Assembly (NCBI GenBank): GCA_024803745.1
Contig: JANJXV010000013.1
Coordinates: forward strand, 5,766,001-5,830,000
From: Megascapheus bottae
Lineage: Eukaryota; Chordata; Mammalia; Rodentia; Geomyidae
DNA length: 64,000 nucleotides
Direction of reading: 5' to 3'
A program made the translations under genes and the position numbers. Positions within the stretch are counted from its first letter, which is position 1. Every line of letters begins with the position of its first letter. The notes beneath the pieces were generated by a model, which saw nothing but the letters and a program-made list of their open reading frames with translations, was not told the DNA's origin and did not search any database. This document shows positions 22,501 to 32,217 of this stretch, piece by piece.

Positions 22501-23987
22501 CAGAAATAGCAGTTTGGGTTTGAACCCAGCCGGCCTAATTTCAAAACTCATCTTTTTCTTGTCAGTTGTGGGGCTTGAACTCAGGGCCTGGGCACTGTCC
22601 CTGAGCTCTTTTACCAAAGCTAATGCACTACCACTTTGAGCCTCATCTCTACTTCCTGTTTTTCAGTGGTTAATTGAAGATAAAAGACTGACAGGACTTT
22701 TCTGCCAGGGCTGGCTTTGAACCACAGTCCTCAGATCTCAGCCTCTTAAGAAGCTAGGATTATAGGTGTGAGCTACTAACACTCAGCCATAACTCACACT
22801 TTTAACTTTCAGGAGATTCTCATAAATACATTGAAGATGTATTTATTCAACTCACTACCCTTTAGAGGCTTAAGGTGATCCTTGGTCAATTATTATTGCT
22901 TCTGTTACCTAAAGTCACAGTGAGATTAAGGATTCTCTTATTTGGGCTTTGTTGTTTGGTTTATAAACCCTGTTATACAGGATCCTTTTCAGTGTTACAA
23001 CATTTTCTTTTGGGGATAGGGAGGGGGAAGACTAATGATACATCAGTAAGCTGTCTAATTTTTAAAAATAGACTGGTAGCAGTTATATTTTAATACTTAA
23101 CTAAGCAACAATATTCCTTGTAGCATGTTAACCTATTAAGTTTCATTAAAACAACCCAAAATATAAGGTCATTGTATTACTTTTGTTTTTTAGGAAATAA
23201 CAGTACAACAGCTGATGGCTCATTTAGATTCCATCAGGAAAGACATGGTCATCCTAGAGAAGAGTGAATTTGCAAACCTAAGAGCAGAGAATGAGGTGAT
23301 ATAATTGCTAATAAAAATAATTGATCTCAGGGCCAGGGATTTGGCCTAATAATAGAGTGCTTGCCTAGCATGCCCTAGACCCGGGTTCGATTCTTTGGTA
23401 CCATATACATAGAAAAAAAGCTGGAAGTGGTGCTGAGGCTCAAGTGGTAGAGCTCTAGCCTTGAGGAAATCCAAGGACAGTGCTCAGGCCCTGAGCTCAA
23501 GCCCAGGACTGGCAAAAAAAAAAAAAAGAAAAAAAAAAAAAAAAGCCAGAAGTGGTTCTGTGGGTCAAGTGGTAGAGCTCTAGCCTTGAGAAAGCCCAAG
23601 GACAGTGCTTAGACCCTGAGTTCAAGCCCCAGTATTGGGGGGGGGGGGGGAGAGAAACTGACCTCAAAGTGTCTTGGTATTTTAATGAAACTAAATAACT
23701 TTACATAATTATTTAACAAGTTTTAGATTAAAAGTATACAATTACCAGCCAGGCACGGTTCCTTATGCCTGTAATCCTAGCTACTCAGGAGGCTGAGATC
23801 TGAGGATCAAGTTCAAAGCCAGCCCAGGCACAGAAGGACCTGAAACTCTTATCTCCAATTAACCTCTAGAAAATGGGAAGTGGGGCTTGGCTCAAGGGTA
23901 GGGCGGTAGCCTTGAGCTGAAAAGTTTAGGAATAGCTCCCAGGCCAGGCCAAGTTCAAGAAGCCCCACAACCTACCAAAAAAAAAAA

Positions 23988-24041
<54 letters not shown>

Positions 24042-26312
24042 ACCTAACCTATCTGTATAAGTCAGTTCCTTACATACCTAAGGATAGCACATAAAAGGAA
24101 AAACCTTGGAGACTTATACAATGTATAGTTTCTAACACAGCTCATCATAGAATATCCCTAAAGTTGAAAGCAGTGTGATATTTCTCACTTTGATCCCATA
24201 CAATTTCTTTATCACTTAAAGAGAACATTTCAGTCAGAAAATTTTCACTAACAAGTATTTTTAAGTTTGTAAAGTCACATTTCTTAAATGCCAAGACATA
24301 AATGCGTTGTCTAGTATTTTGCTCACGGGAATTACTTTCTGAGTACTGTGGCTTGTTCTTTTTCACTTTAGTCTGTATTAGAAATCCATAGGTGTCCCCT
24401 TTGAGCATTAGGTGACAGAGAGCCTATCAGCCACAAGACCCTGAGCTCAAACCCTAACCTAGTATTTGAACTGCTAGTTTCATATTTTGTAAATAAATAG
24501 CATTGTGATTTTTTGTTTGGTACTAATTACATGTAATTTTCTTTTGTTTAGAAAATGAAAATTGAGTTAGACCAGGTTAAGCAGCAACTGATGGTAAATG
24601 AAAATTTTTGCACTTAATTTGAGAACAAATACTCATTACAAGATTATTTCAGAAATAATTTTGTTATTTTAAAGCATGAAACTAGCAGAATCAGAGCAGA
24701 TAATAAACTGGACATCAATCTCGAAAGGAGCCGAGTAACAGACATGGTAATATGCTTTCAAATGTTCTTTCTTGGTTCTTTTTCCAGTCTTTTTTTTTTT
24801 TTTTTCCTTTTAAACTCCTGCTGCTTTGTGTCCCTTAGTTTACAGACCAAGAAAAGCAACTTATGGAAGCAACCACAGAATTCACCAAAAAGGTAAGGTA
24901 ATGTATAAAAATATCTCTTTCATATACTTTCTGAGATCCTATATATTCTCTCTCCTTTCTGATCAATGATATCAGAAACAAGGAAACTTGTTTCCCACTT
25001 GTAATTGCACATGCTTAGGTAGGTAGGTAGTCTTGTGAGGTTTCTAGTAAAACAGGCCAGAAATGTGATAATCCGAAGATCTCCCGATATGAAAATTGAG
25101 GAATGTGATTTGTCAGGTGGCAGTGCTTAGTGGGTTTTCTTTCTTATTTCTGTTTCTTGGACTTCATTTTGGTAAATATTTTATATGATTGGATGCATAT
25201 AAGCATTGCATCTTTGTGTTCCTCCCCAAAGATATCCAATCCCCTTTGGGTCTGTGTGAGTGCCCAGAGTCCTATATAATTTATCATGTCCTGATGTATT
25301 TCACTTAGACATGTGATAAGAAACATACAGCATTTGTCTCTCTGAGCTTGGCTTACCTTACTTAACATAATTTGTTCTAGGTCCATCCATTTCCCTGAAA
25401 ATGGCATATTATTTTTTCTAATGAGTGTGTCGATTTTTTTTTCCCTGCCAGTCCTGAGGGGCTTGAGCTCAGAGCCTGAGCACTGTCCTACTGTCCTTAA
25501 GCTTTCTCAAGGCTAGAGCTCTACCACTTGAGCCAGAGCACCATTTCTGGCTTTTTCTGTGTATGTGGTACCATGGAATCAAACCCCGGTCTTTGAGCTT
25601 GCTAGACAAGCACTCTACCACTAGACCAAACTCCTGGCCCAGAATGTGTCCATTTTTATACCACTATGCTTTTATTGGATTTCATCATAAGCACATAAGT
25701 AAAAATTCCTAATGAAGTGCTTTTGTATATAATATATAGGTACAAATTTGATTCTTTATTCTTACTGCAGGATACCCACACCAAAAGTGTTATTTCAGAG
25801 ACCAGTAATAAAATTGATACTGAAATTGCTTCCTTAAAAACACTGATGGAGTCTAACAAACTTGAGACCATTCGTTATCTTGCAGGTAAGACTATTTGAG
25901 AGAGAAAGGATTTGTTGTCATTGTTTTGTCTATAGTGCTTGGAAGGTTCCAATCCTAAAACATGGACAACTCTGTGACAATAATAAGAAAAGGAAAAGTA
26001 CAAAATAGTACAAGGATAAACTGAGTAGTTCACAAAGTTTTTATTGCTTATGCTCTTCTTTAAAGTTTTGATTAGGGTCAGAAAGATTATTAAAGTAAAA
26101 CAGGCTGTTAAAAAAATAGCAAAGGGGGGCTGGGAGTTTAGCCTAGTGGTAGAGTGATTGCCTAGCATGCAAGAGGACCAGGGTTCAATTCCTCCGTACC
26201 ACATACATAGAAAAAAAGCCAGAAGTAGTGCTGTGCTCAAGTGGTAGATCTCTAGCCTTGAGAAAACTGAAGGACAGTGCTCAGGCCCTGAATCCAAGCC
26301 CAAGACTGGCCA

Positions 26313-26350
<38 letters not shown>

Positions 26351-28512
26351 GAGATCAGTAAGCATCTAAAAATACCATTGCCTAGTGGTAGACTGCTTGC
26401 CTAGCATGCATGAAGACCCAGGTCCAATTCCTCTGTACCACATATACATAGAAAAAGCCAGAAATGGTGCTGTGGCACAAGTGGTAGAGCTCTAATCTTG
26501 AGAAAGCCTGAGGACAGTGCTCAAGCCCTGAGTTCAAGGCCCAGGACTGGCAAAAATAAAATAATAATAAAGTTTTAAATAGGGCTGGGAGTTTGGCCTA
26601 GTGGTAGAGTGGTCGCCTAGCATGCACAAAGACTTGGATTCGATTCCCTGGTACCAAATATATAGAAAAAGCTGGAAATGGTGCTGTAGCTCAAGTGGTA
26701 GAGCACTAGCCTTAAAGAAAGCTCAAAGACCGTGCTCAGGCCGAGTTCAGTCCTCAGGACTGGCAAAAAAAAAAAAAAAAAATGGGGTTGTGCTTGTCAA
26801 GTAGGCAGTCTTACCACTTGTACCTTACTTCCTACTCACTTTGCTTTTAGTTTGTTCTCATACTTTGGGCCTGGGCTTTTTTTTTTTAATACCATAATCA
26901 TCCTGCTTCTACCTCTTGAATATCTGGGATTATTGATATGTACTACCATACTAGCTTAACATAAAGAAAAACAAAGGTTTTCTGTCCAAAATGATATAAA
27001 AACAGTAGTATGTTTACTTCAAAAAGCTTTATGCTTTCTCTGCCTTTTCTTCCCCTTGAGACAGGGTCTCATTATGTTGCCCAGATAGGCCTCAAGTAGT
27101 TCAAAATGTGGGCAGGATAACTGTGCCCATGCTGAAAAGGCAATTCAAATTTGGGGGGGGGAAGCTAGAGCTACAATTTAGCTGAAGAGTGCTTTGCCAA
27201 GCATGTTTAATACCCCAGCACTTAAAATAACTGCTGATTTTTATGCAGGTAAGAATTTGTCTTTAAAAATGAAGGAAAAGAAAAAAGAGAAGAATTTGTC
27301 TTAAGCTGGGTGTGGTGGCTCATGCCTGTAATCCTAGCTACTCAGGAGGCTGAAATCTGAGGATCTAGGTTCAAAGCCAGCCTAGGCACTAAAGTCCATG
27401 AGACCCTTATTTCCAATTAACTACTAGGAAACTGGAAGTGGCGCTGTGGTTCTAGGGGTAGAGCAGTAGCCTTGAGCTGAAGAGCTCAGGGACAGTACCC
27501 AGGCCCAGAATTCAAGCCCCATAACAGATTTTTTTAAGAAATTCTAATTTATAGTTATTAAAATTAATTTTGAATGTTAATGACTTCGCTGTTTAAAGAT
27601 TCTGAGAGACATGCATCTAAATTTTATAATTATTTTAAAATTTAAAGTTATAGGAAACTTTTAAGAAAAATTGACCTTAGTCCTGCCTTTTATGAGTTTC
27701 TTTAGGGGCAAGGAGCATGGCCTAGTGGCAAAGTGCTTGCCTAGCATGAACAAAGCCCTACCACATATACAGAAGAAGCCAGAAGAGAGCACTAGTCTTG
27801 AGAAAGTCCAAGGACAGTGCCCAGGCCCTGAGATTAAGCCCCAGGACTGGCCAGAAAAAAATAAAAACAAAAAACTTTTAATTCTTAGGAGGACTATTAG
27901 AGATGTGGAGGGGATGCAAGCTAAAGGAGGGCAATGGAGGGGTAAATATAATCAAACTATGTTATACATGAGTATACAGATATTATAAAAAATTTCTATT
28001 TCTTTGCACAATTAATATATACTAATGAAAACAGGATGTGAAACATGGGCATTGTGGTACACATCTGTAATCCCAGCATTTTAGAGACAGAAGCAAGAAG
28101 TTCATGGGTTTGAGGCCACATTGTGCTACATAATGAATTCAAAGTTAACTTAAAGCTCATAGTGAGATACTCAGTTCTTCAAAAACCAAGTAGTAGGTTG
28201 TAACTCAGTGATAGAATGCTTGCTTAGTGTGGGTAAGGCCCTAGGTTCAATTACCAGTGACCTCATACCAACAGAGTGAGAAAAGCACAGAAGTCCAGAG
28301 AGAAAGAGGAAATAATATTTCATACTTAATAGATAGAGGGTAGAAATTGCTTTCCTATGTTTTTGCTATGTAAATTGAACTAGTATCATTCTGTTATTCT
28401 CTGCAAATACTTAACCTTTAATGGAGGTTTTTGTTTTTGTTTCTCCACAGCCTCAGTATTTACTTGCCTGGCAATAGCATTGGGGGTTTACAGGTTCTGG
28501 AAGGACTCCTAA
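13471..28512 (+). CDS. CCDC90B: CCDC90B, mitochondrial coiled-coil protein (gene span, nine coding exons)
   Basis: Complete gene. The coding exons, all with GT-AG junctions, join in frame to 771 bases (256 residues plus stop). It is a paralogue of the mitochondrial calcium uniporter regulator MCUR1 (DUF1640 family), an integral protein of mitochondrial membranes; its own role is less settled. Residues 1-33 are Arg/Trp/Ser-rich with almost no acidic residues, as in a mitochondrial presequence. Residues about 50-105 form the conserved head ([18 protein letters not shown]). About 109-230 is heptad-rich coiled coil, and about 237-253 a single C-terminal membrane segment ([16 protein letters not shown]). 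The ATG has A at -3. The length is close to the human protein as I recall it. It converges with ANKRD42. No frameshift or stop seen. Confidence 0.96.
13771..14470. other. CCDC90B intron 1, proximal unique part
   Basis: GC content falls away after the CpG island. No exon or SINE seen before 14476. Confidence 0.5.
14476..14716 (-). mobile_element. B1-Geo SINE
   Basis: Antisense copy: T-run, then 'gagctcttcagctcaaggct', ending in antisense B1 'gtagctaggattactggc'. Confidence 0.88.
14853..15060 (+). mobile_element. B1-Geo SINE with long poly(A)
   Basis: Starts 'aagctgggcatggtggctca' and ends in about 20 A's. The middle segment is shortened ('cacaaaaggggaaagtgggg'). Confidence 0.9.
15135..15250. 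mobile_element. IDL head joined to antisense B1 head
   Basis: 15135-15189 is a sense IDL left monomer cut off at 'gaagaccca'. From 15190 the sequence becomes an antisense B1 ('ctcagcctcctgagtaacta'). Confidence 0.7.
15260..16580. other. CCDC90B intron 1, repeat-poor stretch
   Basis: No coding-looking frame and no clear SINE, apart from a possible weak B1 remnant near 15430-15500. Confidence 0.45.
16584..16818 (+). mobile_element. B1-Geo SINE, diverged
   Basis: 'gtagccaggcactgatggct' head and Geo-like tail ending in 18 A's. Confidence 0.8.
16825..17750. other. CCDC90B intron 1, AT-rich DNA
   Basis: No gene or recognised repeat apart from a short TA tract at about 17503-17515. Confidence 0.45.
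17756..18002 (-). mobile_element. B1-Geo SINE
   Basis: Antisense copy ending 'gagctacctcacctggctcc'. 'ccaagttccct' precedes it and 'ccaagttccttc' follows it. Confidence 0.85.
18013..18214 (-). mobile_element. IDL-Geo SINE
   Basis: Antisense dimer inserted into the flank of the preceding SINE; 'ccaagttccttc' flanks it on both sides, so one site was used twice in succession. Confidence 0.9.
18445..18564 (+). CDS. CCDC90B: CCDC90B coding exon 2
   Basis: Acceptor TTGCAG, donor CATG|GTAAGA; residues 34-73 plus one base. Contains [20 protein letters not shown] and the conserved '[18 protein letters not shown]'. Confidence 0.95.
18671..18848 (+). mobile_element. IDL-Geo SINE, older variant
   Basis: The left monomer lacks the B-box region ('catgaagcctaccacataaa'); the Geo monomer is well kept. 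Confidence 0.75.
18955..19192 (+). mobile_element. B1-Geo SINE, diverged
   Basis: 'gaccaggcacacatggctca' head and a Geo tail ending near 'caaagatcagcacaac'. Confidence 0.75.
19223..19409 (+). mobile_element. IDL-Geo SINE, diverged
   Basis: 'gaggctggaagtgtggcata' start and Geo tail 'aggactggc' plus A13. Confidence 0.8.
19434..19643 (+). mobile_element. IDL-Geo SINE, well conserved
   Basis: Full dimer from 'gggccgggagtttggcctag' with B box 'ggttcgattcctcgg'. Its A-tail runs into a short TA repeat. Confidence 0.92.
19690..19970 (+). mobile_element. L1 3' UTR end
   Basis: 'ttatttgaaataggaaaggg', then a G-rich polypurine tract (about 19825-19860), then 'agtaatgcacctactacctg'. The same pattern occurs at 41.93-42.25 kb and, in part, 56.15-56.51 kb. 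Confidence 0.75.
19998..20177 (-). mobile_element. B1-Geo SINE, missing its 3' tail
   Basis: Starts within the Geo part ('ctcttcagctcaaggctacc') and ends with antisense B1 'aatcactgtgcccggc'. Confidence 0.8.
20378..20570 (-). mobile_element. IDL-Geo SINE
   Basis: Antisense dimer from 'ttttttttgctagtcctggg' to 'actaggctaaacctgcccg'. Confidence 0.87.
20590..20815 (+). mobile_element. B1-Geo SINE, diverged
   Basis: 'ctggtggctcacaatcataa' head, Geo tail and A-run at 20804. Confidence 0.78.
20952..21055 (+). CDS. CCDC90B: CCDC90B coding exon 3
   Basis: Acceptor CTACAG, donor CAACAG|GTAATA; completes Gly74 and encodes up to residue 108 ([20 protein letters not shown] ... MVTQAQQ). Confidence 0.95.
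21490..21650 (+). mobile_element. 5'-truncated IDL-Geo SINE
   Basis: Begins at the B-box region 'ttttcgattccttggtacca' and continues through the Geo monomer and A-rich tail. Confidence 0.8.
21700..22210 (+). mobile_element. B1-Geo SINE split by an IDL-Geo
   Basis: The head and middle run 21700-21820. The tail resumes at about 22030 after a repeat of 'aaccagaa(a/g)tgg', the inner element's target-site duplication. The tail carries the 'tagcctgagctgaagagct' segment twice. Confidence 0.85.
21821..22030 (+). mobile_element. IDL-Geo SINE nested in a B1-Geo
   Basis: Full dimer 'gctgggagtttggcctagtg' to 'aggactggcaaaaaaaagaa'. Confidence 0.9.
22555..22790 (-). mobile_element. B1-Geo SINE
   Basis: Antisense copy: 'cttgtcagttgtggggcttg' to 'gtgagctactaacactcagc'. 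Confidence 0.82.
23194..23295 (+). CDS. CCDC90B: CCDC90B coding exon 4
   Basis: Acceptor TTTTAG, donor AATGAG|GTGATA; residues 109-142 ([20 protein letters not shown] ... NLRAENE), the start of the coiled coil. Confidence 0.95.
23332..23651 (+). mobile_element. IDL-Geo SINE with a second, tandem Geo monomer
   Basis: A complete IDL-Geo ends at about 23512. After an A-rich linker a further Geo monomer starts at 'gccagaagtggttctgtggg' (about 23544) and ends 'agccccagtattgg', followed by a run of G's to 23651. Confidence 0.85.
23747..23990 (+). mobile_element. B1-Geo SINE
   Basis: 'ccaggcacggttccttatgc' head; poly(A) leads into TA and CA repeats. Confidence 0.88.
23988..24039 (+). repeat. (TA)n(CA)n microsatellite at a SINE tail
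   Basis: TA alternation, then about 18 CA units. Confidence 0.95.
24552..24593 (+). CDS. CCDC90B: CCDC90B coding exon 5
   Basis: 42-base microexon-like exon: acceptor GTTTAG, donor CTGATG|GTAAAT; residues 143-156 ([14 protein letters not shown]), four heptad turns of coiled coil. Confidence 0.95.
24675..24746 (+). CDS. CCDC90B: CCDC90B coding exon 6
   Basis: Acceptor TTAAAG, donor GACATG|GTAATA; residues 157-180 ([20 protein letters not shown]...). Only 81 bases of intron separate it from exon 5. Confidence 0.95.
24839..24892 (+). CDS. CCDC90B: CCDC90B coding exon 7
   Basis: Acceptor TCCCTTAG after a T-rich tract, donor AAAAAG|GTAAGG; residues 181-198 ([18 protein letters not shown]). Confidence 0.95.
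25135..25690 (-). mobile_element. L1 3' region, split by an IDL-Geo
   Basis: Antisense L1 ('ggtccatccatttccctgaa' at 25380) resumes after the SINE at about 25641. Similar flanks 'gtgtgtcgattttt' and 'aatgtgtccattttt' mark the SINE insertion. Confidence 0.65.
25438..25640 (-). mobile_element. IDL-Geo SINE inside L1
   Basis: Antisense dimer ending 'ccactagaccaaactcctgg'. Confidence 0.88.
25771..25885 (+). CDS. CCDC90B: CCDC90B coding exon 8
   Basis: Acceptor CTGCAG, donor TGCAG|GTAAGA; residues 199-236 plus one base ([20 protein letters not shown] ... ETIRYLA), the end of the coiled coil. Confidence 0.95.
26129..26345 (+). mobile_element. IDL-Geo SINE, first of a cluster of three
   Basis: Starts 'ggctgggagtttagcctagt'; tail of A18 then AAAG units. 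Confidence 0.9.
26375..26570 (+). mobile_element. IDL-Geo SINE, second of cluster
   Basis: Lacks the first bases of the left monomer (starts 'tgcctagtggtagactgctt'); AAT-rich tail. Confidence 0.87.
26582..26780 (+). mobile_element. IDL-Geo SINE, third of cluster
   Basis: Starts 'ggctgggagtttggcctagt'; A-tail at 26764. Confidence 0.9.
26880..27120 (-). mobile_element. Old antisense B1-like fragments
   Basis: 27058-27120 ('gagacagggtctcattatgt') is an antisense B1; 26915-26955 is a weaker one. Confidence 0.5.
27304..27532 (+). mobile_element. B1-Geo SINE
   Basis: 'agctgggtgtggtggctcat' head to 'caagccccataaca'. Confidence 0.9.
27703..27870 (+). mobile_element. IDL-Geo SINE, internally deleted
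   Basis: The left monomer lacks the B-box region and the Geo start is shortened ('gaagccagaagagagcacta'). Confidence 0.75.
28035..28300 (+). mobile_element. B1 monomer and ID-like monomer, old
   Basis: 28048-28140 is B1-like ('acacatctgtaatcccagca'); 28192-28262 is a tRNA-like ID monomer. Confidence 0.5.
28451..28512 (+). CDS. CCDC90B: CCDC90B coding exon 9 and stop
   Basis: Acceptor CTCCACAG; completes Ala237 and encodes the membrane segment [19 protein letters not shown], then TAA at 28510-28512. Confidence 0.95.
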
Positions 28513-28807
28513 CGCTCCTAACTGATGCTGCTGTTGATTTCTTAAGAGCACTGCATCTGGAAAGATTGTCTTTTGACAATGTCAGTTTAGCAAACACTTA
28601 ACTACAGGATTATTCAAAGTATGAATGGACTGCTGAGAAGTATTTTAGGCATTTTGTCTTTATTTTACATGCCGTTATTTTATTATGTTGAAAAGCTATT
28701 GTCCAAAGTCTGATTTATATAAGACAGAAAGACATTTTGCCTTTGTAGTTATTTGATAGTTACAGAAATTAAACCAGAGTGTTGTGTATTTGATTTATAG
28801 CTTTGTA

Positions 28808-28813
28808 AATAAA
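28808..28813 (+). terminator. CCDC90B: AATAAA polyadenylation signal, proximal
   Basis: AATAAA about 296 bases after the stop, followed by a GT-rich stretch ('gggttttgttgatatctgg'). Confidence 0.7.
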
Positions 28814-29051
28814 ATAGGGTTTTGTTGATATCTGGTACAAACCAAAAACATTCCCTCTGTACATACTGACTGGTTTAATTTTTCTAATAACTATTGCACA
28901 GTTAAATTTTTATAAAAATGCATTATAACAAAGTTTTTTTTAGATTACTGAAGTGCAGATTTTCTCTTTTTTTGTAATGAATATACAGGTTAAACTCCAG
29001 CCAAGCTGTGAGTTCCTAAAAGGTCTCTAAGTAATATGAATGTTATCCATG

Positions 29052-29057
29052 AATAAA
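29052..29057 (+). terminator. CCDC90B: AATAAA polyadenylation signal, distal
   Basis: Second AATAAA about 540 bases after the stop; would give a longer 3' UTR. Confidence 0.55.
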
Positions 29058-29412
29058 TCTCAAGGATGTAGTCTAAACTTTTAAGTATTTTAAACATTTG
29101 ATTATAGATATGTTGTAAATATTTCATTTATATTGAATTTCTCAAATACTTACACATTTTAGGTATTTTTGTGAATGGTGAGATGTCCCCTAAAGGATTT
29201 ATTACCTCTCTTTGCTCATAGCCACATGTGCATACTGAGTTATAACCTGCTCATTTACACTATGGTGATAAGACAGGCCAGACTACATTATGCAGGGACC
29301 ATTGTGAACCTAGGAAAACCTTTTCAGGTCAATTAGCTTATTTTATGAAACATTAAGAATTTAATGTGGGAAGGAATGGGGTGGGGAAAAGTTATTTTTT
29401 TAATATGATTTT

Positions 29413-29872
29413 TGTGCTGGTTCTGGGGCTTGAACTCAGGGCCTAGGCATTATCTCTAAGCTTTTGTGCTCAAGGCTAGTGCTTTACCACTTGCACTGCA
29501 ACTCCACTTCTGGCTTTTTGGCATTTAATTGGAGATAAGAGTCCTGGACTTTCCACCTGGGCTTGTTGGCTCACATCTGTAATCCTAGCTACTCAGGAGG
29601 CTGAGATCTGAGGATCGAGGTTCAAAGCTAGTCCAGGCACTAAAGACCCTGAGACTATTATCTCCAATTAATCACTAGAAAAGGGGAAGTGGGGCTATAG
29701 CTCTAGGGGTAGGGTAGTAGCGTTGAGCTGAAGAGCTCAGGGAGAGCCCCATGACTCACCAAAAAAAAAAAAAAAAAAAAGTCATGGACTTTCCTGCCTT
29801 GGCTGACCAAACACTGAGCTCCTTGGAGCTCAGTCTCTGGTGTAGCCGGGATTGCAGCATAACCCACTGGTG
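29413..29872 (-). mobile_element. Antisense B1-Geo SINE split by a sense B1-Geo
   Basis: The antisense Geo part runs 29413-29553 and the antisense B1 part 29781-29872. 'cctggactttcc' and 'catggactttcc' flank the insert as its target-site duplication. Confidence 0.82.
29554..29780 (+). mobile_element. B1-Geo SINE nested in an antisense B1-Geo
   Basis: 'acctgggcttgttggctcac' head, poly(A) of 20 at 29761. Confidence 0.87.
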
Positions 29873-29904
29873 CTTGACTTAAATATATTATTAATAAAAA
29901 GGAA

Positions 29905-29990
29905 AAATAGGCATGCCTGTCTATAATTCCAGCACTCAGGAGACTGAGGCAGGAGGACTGTGAATTCAAGGTCAGCTTGAAACTCTGCCA
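29905..29990 (+). mobile_element. B1 monomer
   Basis: 'cctgtctataattccagcac' ... 'gaattcaaggtcagc', without a Geo tail. Confidence 0.6.
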
Positions 29991-30185
29991 TGAAAAAGAA
30001 AATGAGGCAGTGGAAAGGCTGTGGTTACTACCTTCACTGATACCTATATCATTTTGAGGAATATTTACTATTGACTATGGAACAAATGTATTACATAATA
30101 CATAGAAATTTACTTGTATTTCACAATTGCATCTTAGGCAAATGGTATGTTATCCTCATTACACACCTCAAGAATCAAACTTAAG

Positions 30186-30418
30186 CTGGGCACGGTGGCT
30201 CACGCCTGTAATCCTAGCTACTCAGAAGGCTGAGACTTGAGAATCACAGCTCTAAGCCAGCCTGGGCACTAAAGAACAAGAGACTCATCTCCAGTTAACC
30301 ACTAGAAAACAGAAAGTGGGGCTGTGGCTCAAGGAGTAGGGCAGTAGTCTTGAGCTGAAGTGGTCAGGGGCAGCACTCAAGCCCAAAGTTCAAGCCCCAT
30401 GACCTACAAAAGAAACAA
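30186..30418 (+). mobile_element. B1-Geo SINE
   Basis: 'gctgggcacggtggctcacg' head; tail 'gacctacaaaagaaacaaaa'. Confidence 0.9.
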
Positions 30419-30499
30419 AAGTCAAGGTCACATCTTAGTCAATGTACTTGTAGCCTCCAACCTTAGTATTCTTTCTCAAGAAACAGGCAATCTAATCAG

Positions 30500-31020
30500 A
30501 TGTATGGCTCATACTTACAATCCTCTTACTTGGGAAGCAGAAAATGGAAGAACTGTAGTTCACTGCCAACCTAAGAAAATAGATGATATTTCAATAAAAA
30601 CCAGATACAGTAATCCGGCCTCTGCAGAAGGCTTAGGTAGGAGGATCACAATGAGGTGATCCAGACAAAAACACAAGACCATACTTGAAAAACACCTAAA
30701 GCAAAATGACTAAGTGGTACAGTATATGCAAGCAAGAGGCCCTGAGTTCAATAGCCAGTGTCAGACACATACACACACATACATAAATGCAGTGCAGCAG
30801 TTTTCTGCAGGATCTCATCTCAACATTATAAAAAGCTGGCTATGTTGGCATGTCCCTGTCATCTAACTATGGTATGAAATACTTAAAGGCTCACTGTTAT
30901 GGCCAGCCTGGGTTAAAACAGAAGAGACCTTATTAGTCAAAGGACTACTGGTGGGGTTCAAGTGCCTGGCATGCATGAAACCCTGAATTCAAAACCCTAG
31001 GACTGCCAATCAAGAAAAAA
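30500..31020 (+). mobile_element. Old B1-like and ID-like remnants
   Basis: 30505-30570 and 30835-30920 look like decayed B1; 30708-30765 and 30950-31010 like ID monomers. Boundaries are poor. Confidence 0.4.
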
Positions 31021-31148
31021 AAGGAAATGGACAATCTGAGTCATAAGAATAAAATACATCTTTCCATCTTCTTTTCACTTTTGTTTTTTTTTCATTTACC
31101 TAACATGATACTAATATATGTGAATTGTAAATAAGTGTATGTGATTTC

Positions 31149-31342
31149 AGGGCGAGGGAGATGGTTTAGGGGTAGAGTGCTCAGCATGCACAAAGCCCTG
31201 GGTTCAGTTGCTCAGTACCACATAAAAAGAGAAAGTCGGAAGTGGTGCTGTGGCTCAAGTGGCAAAGCACCATCCTTGAGCAAAAGAAGCTCAGCAACAG
31301 TGCTCAGGCCTTGAGGTCAAGCCCGTCCTGGCCAAAAAAATT
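31149..31342 (+). mobile_element. IDL-Geo SINE, older subtype
   Basis: 'agggcgagggagatggttta' start; Geo with 'gagcaaaagaagctcagcaa'. Confidence 0.8.
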
Positions 31343-31386
31343 AAAATAATCTATTTGCCTAAATGTATGCGATTTGGGAATATTTA

Positions 31387-31462
31387 TTTTTGCCAGTCCT
31401 GGGCCTTGAGCACAGGGCCTGAGCACTGTCCTTGGGCTTTCTCAAGGCTAGAACTCTACCCA
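31387..31462 (-). mobile_element. Geo monomer fragment
   Basis: Antisense 'tttttgccagtcctgggcct' to 'aaggctagaactctaccc', then truncated. Confidence 0.75.
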
Positions 31463-31904
31463 GGAATTATAATTTTAATGCTAAATAAGACTCAATAGTT
31501 ATGAATTAAATAAGCTATAGGTTTACTCTCTTTAGTCAAAAAGCATCTGGCTAATGAGAGCTCTAACTCCTTAGTTTATTGCTTTACCATGCTACTGTTG
31601 TGTTCATTCACAAAGAAAGGGGGAAGAAGTGAGAAGCCCTTTTCCCTTTAGGGGGGTATGATAATATTTAAAATACTATTTGGGTTCATAGCCTATTGGT
31701 CACAGCTTGGTTTCTTGGTTACAAGGGAAGCTGGAAATTATTAAGAAAGTGACCGATAAATGGTTTTACTAAACACTGAAAGTGTATTAGAAACCACAGT
31801 GACATTTTGTCAAAAGGACAATACTGGTGTGATCCATATCTGTACTCCTGTACCCAGGAGACAAATAGGACTGCAAATTCAAGGCCAGCAGCTTTTTGGT
31901 TTGG

Positions 31905-32217
31905 TATGGTTTTGCCTAATCTTGCTAAGCAAATGTACTACCACTTGAATCTCACCTCCAGCCTTATTTGTACATTTGATTTGCAGGTAGGATCTTGATT
32001 TTTCCCTTGGACCTAGCTCAGACCACCACCACCCCCTCCCCCGCAACCTGTGGCCTCCTATGTAACTGGGATAACAGGGGTGGGGGGAAAGCCCACTTGT
32101 TCTGTTGAACCAGGATCTCACTAACTTTTTGCAGAAGCTGGCTTTCAACTGTGATCCTCCTGATGTCCACTTCGTGAGTAGCCAGGATTACAGGCATGAG
32201 CCACCATGCATGGCCTA
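31905..32217 (-). mobile_element. Old antisense B1-type SINE
   Basis: Ends 'caggcatgagccaccatgca'; the inner part is degenerate with a C-rich tract at 32024-32042. Confidence 0.5.

Larger units (their letters stand above)
28513..29080 (+). other. CCDC90B: CCDC90B 3' UTR
   Basis: SINE-free, AT-rich sequence after the stop with two AATAAA signals. The extent is inferred from those signals. Confidence 0.7.
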
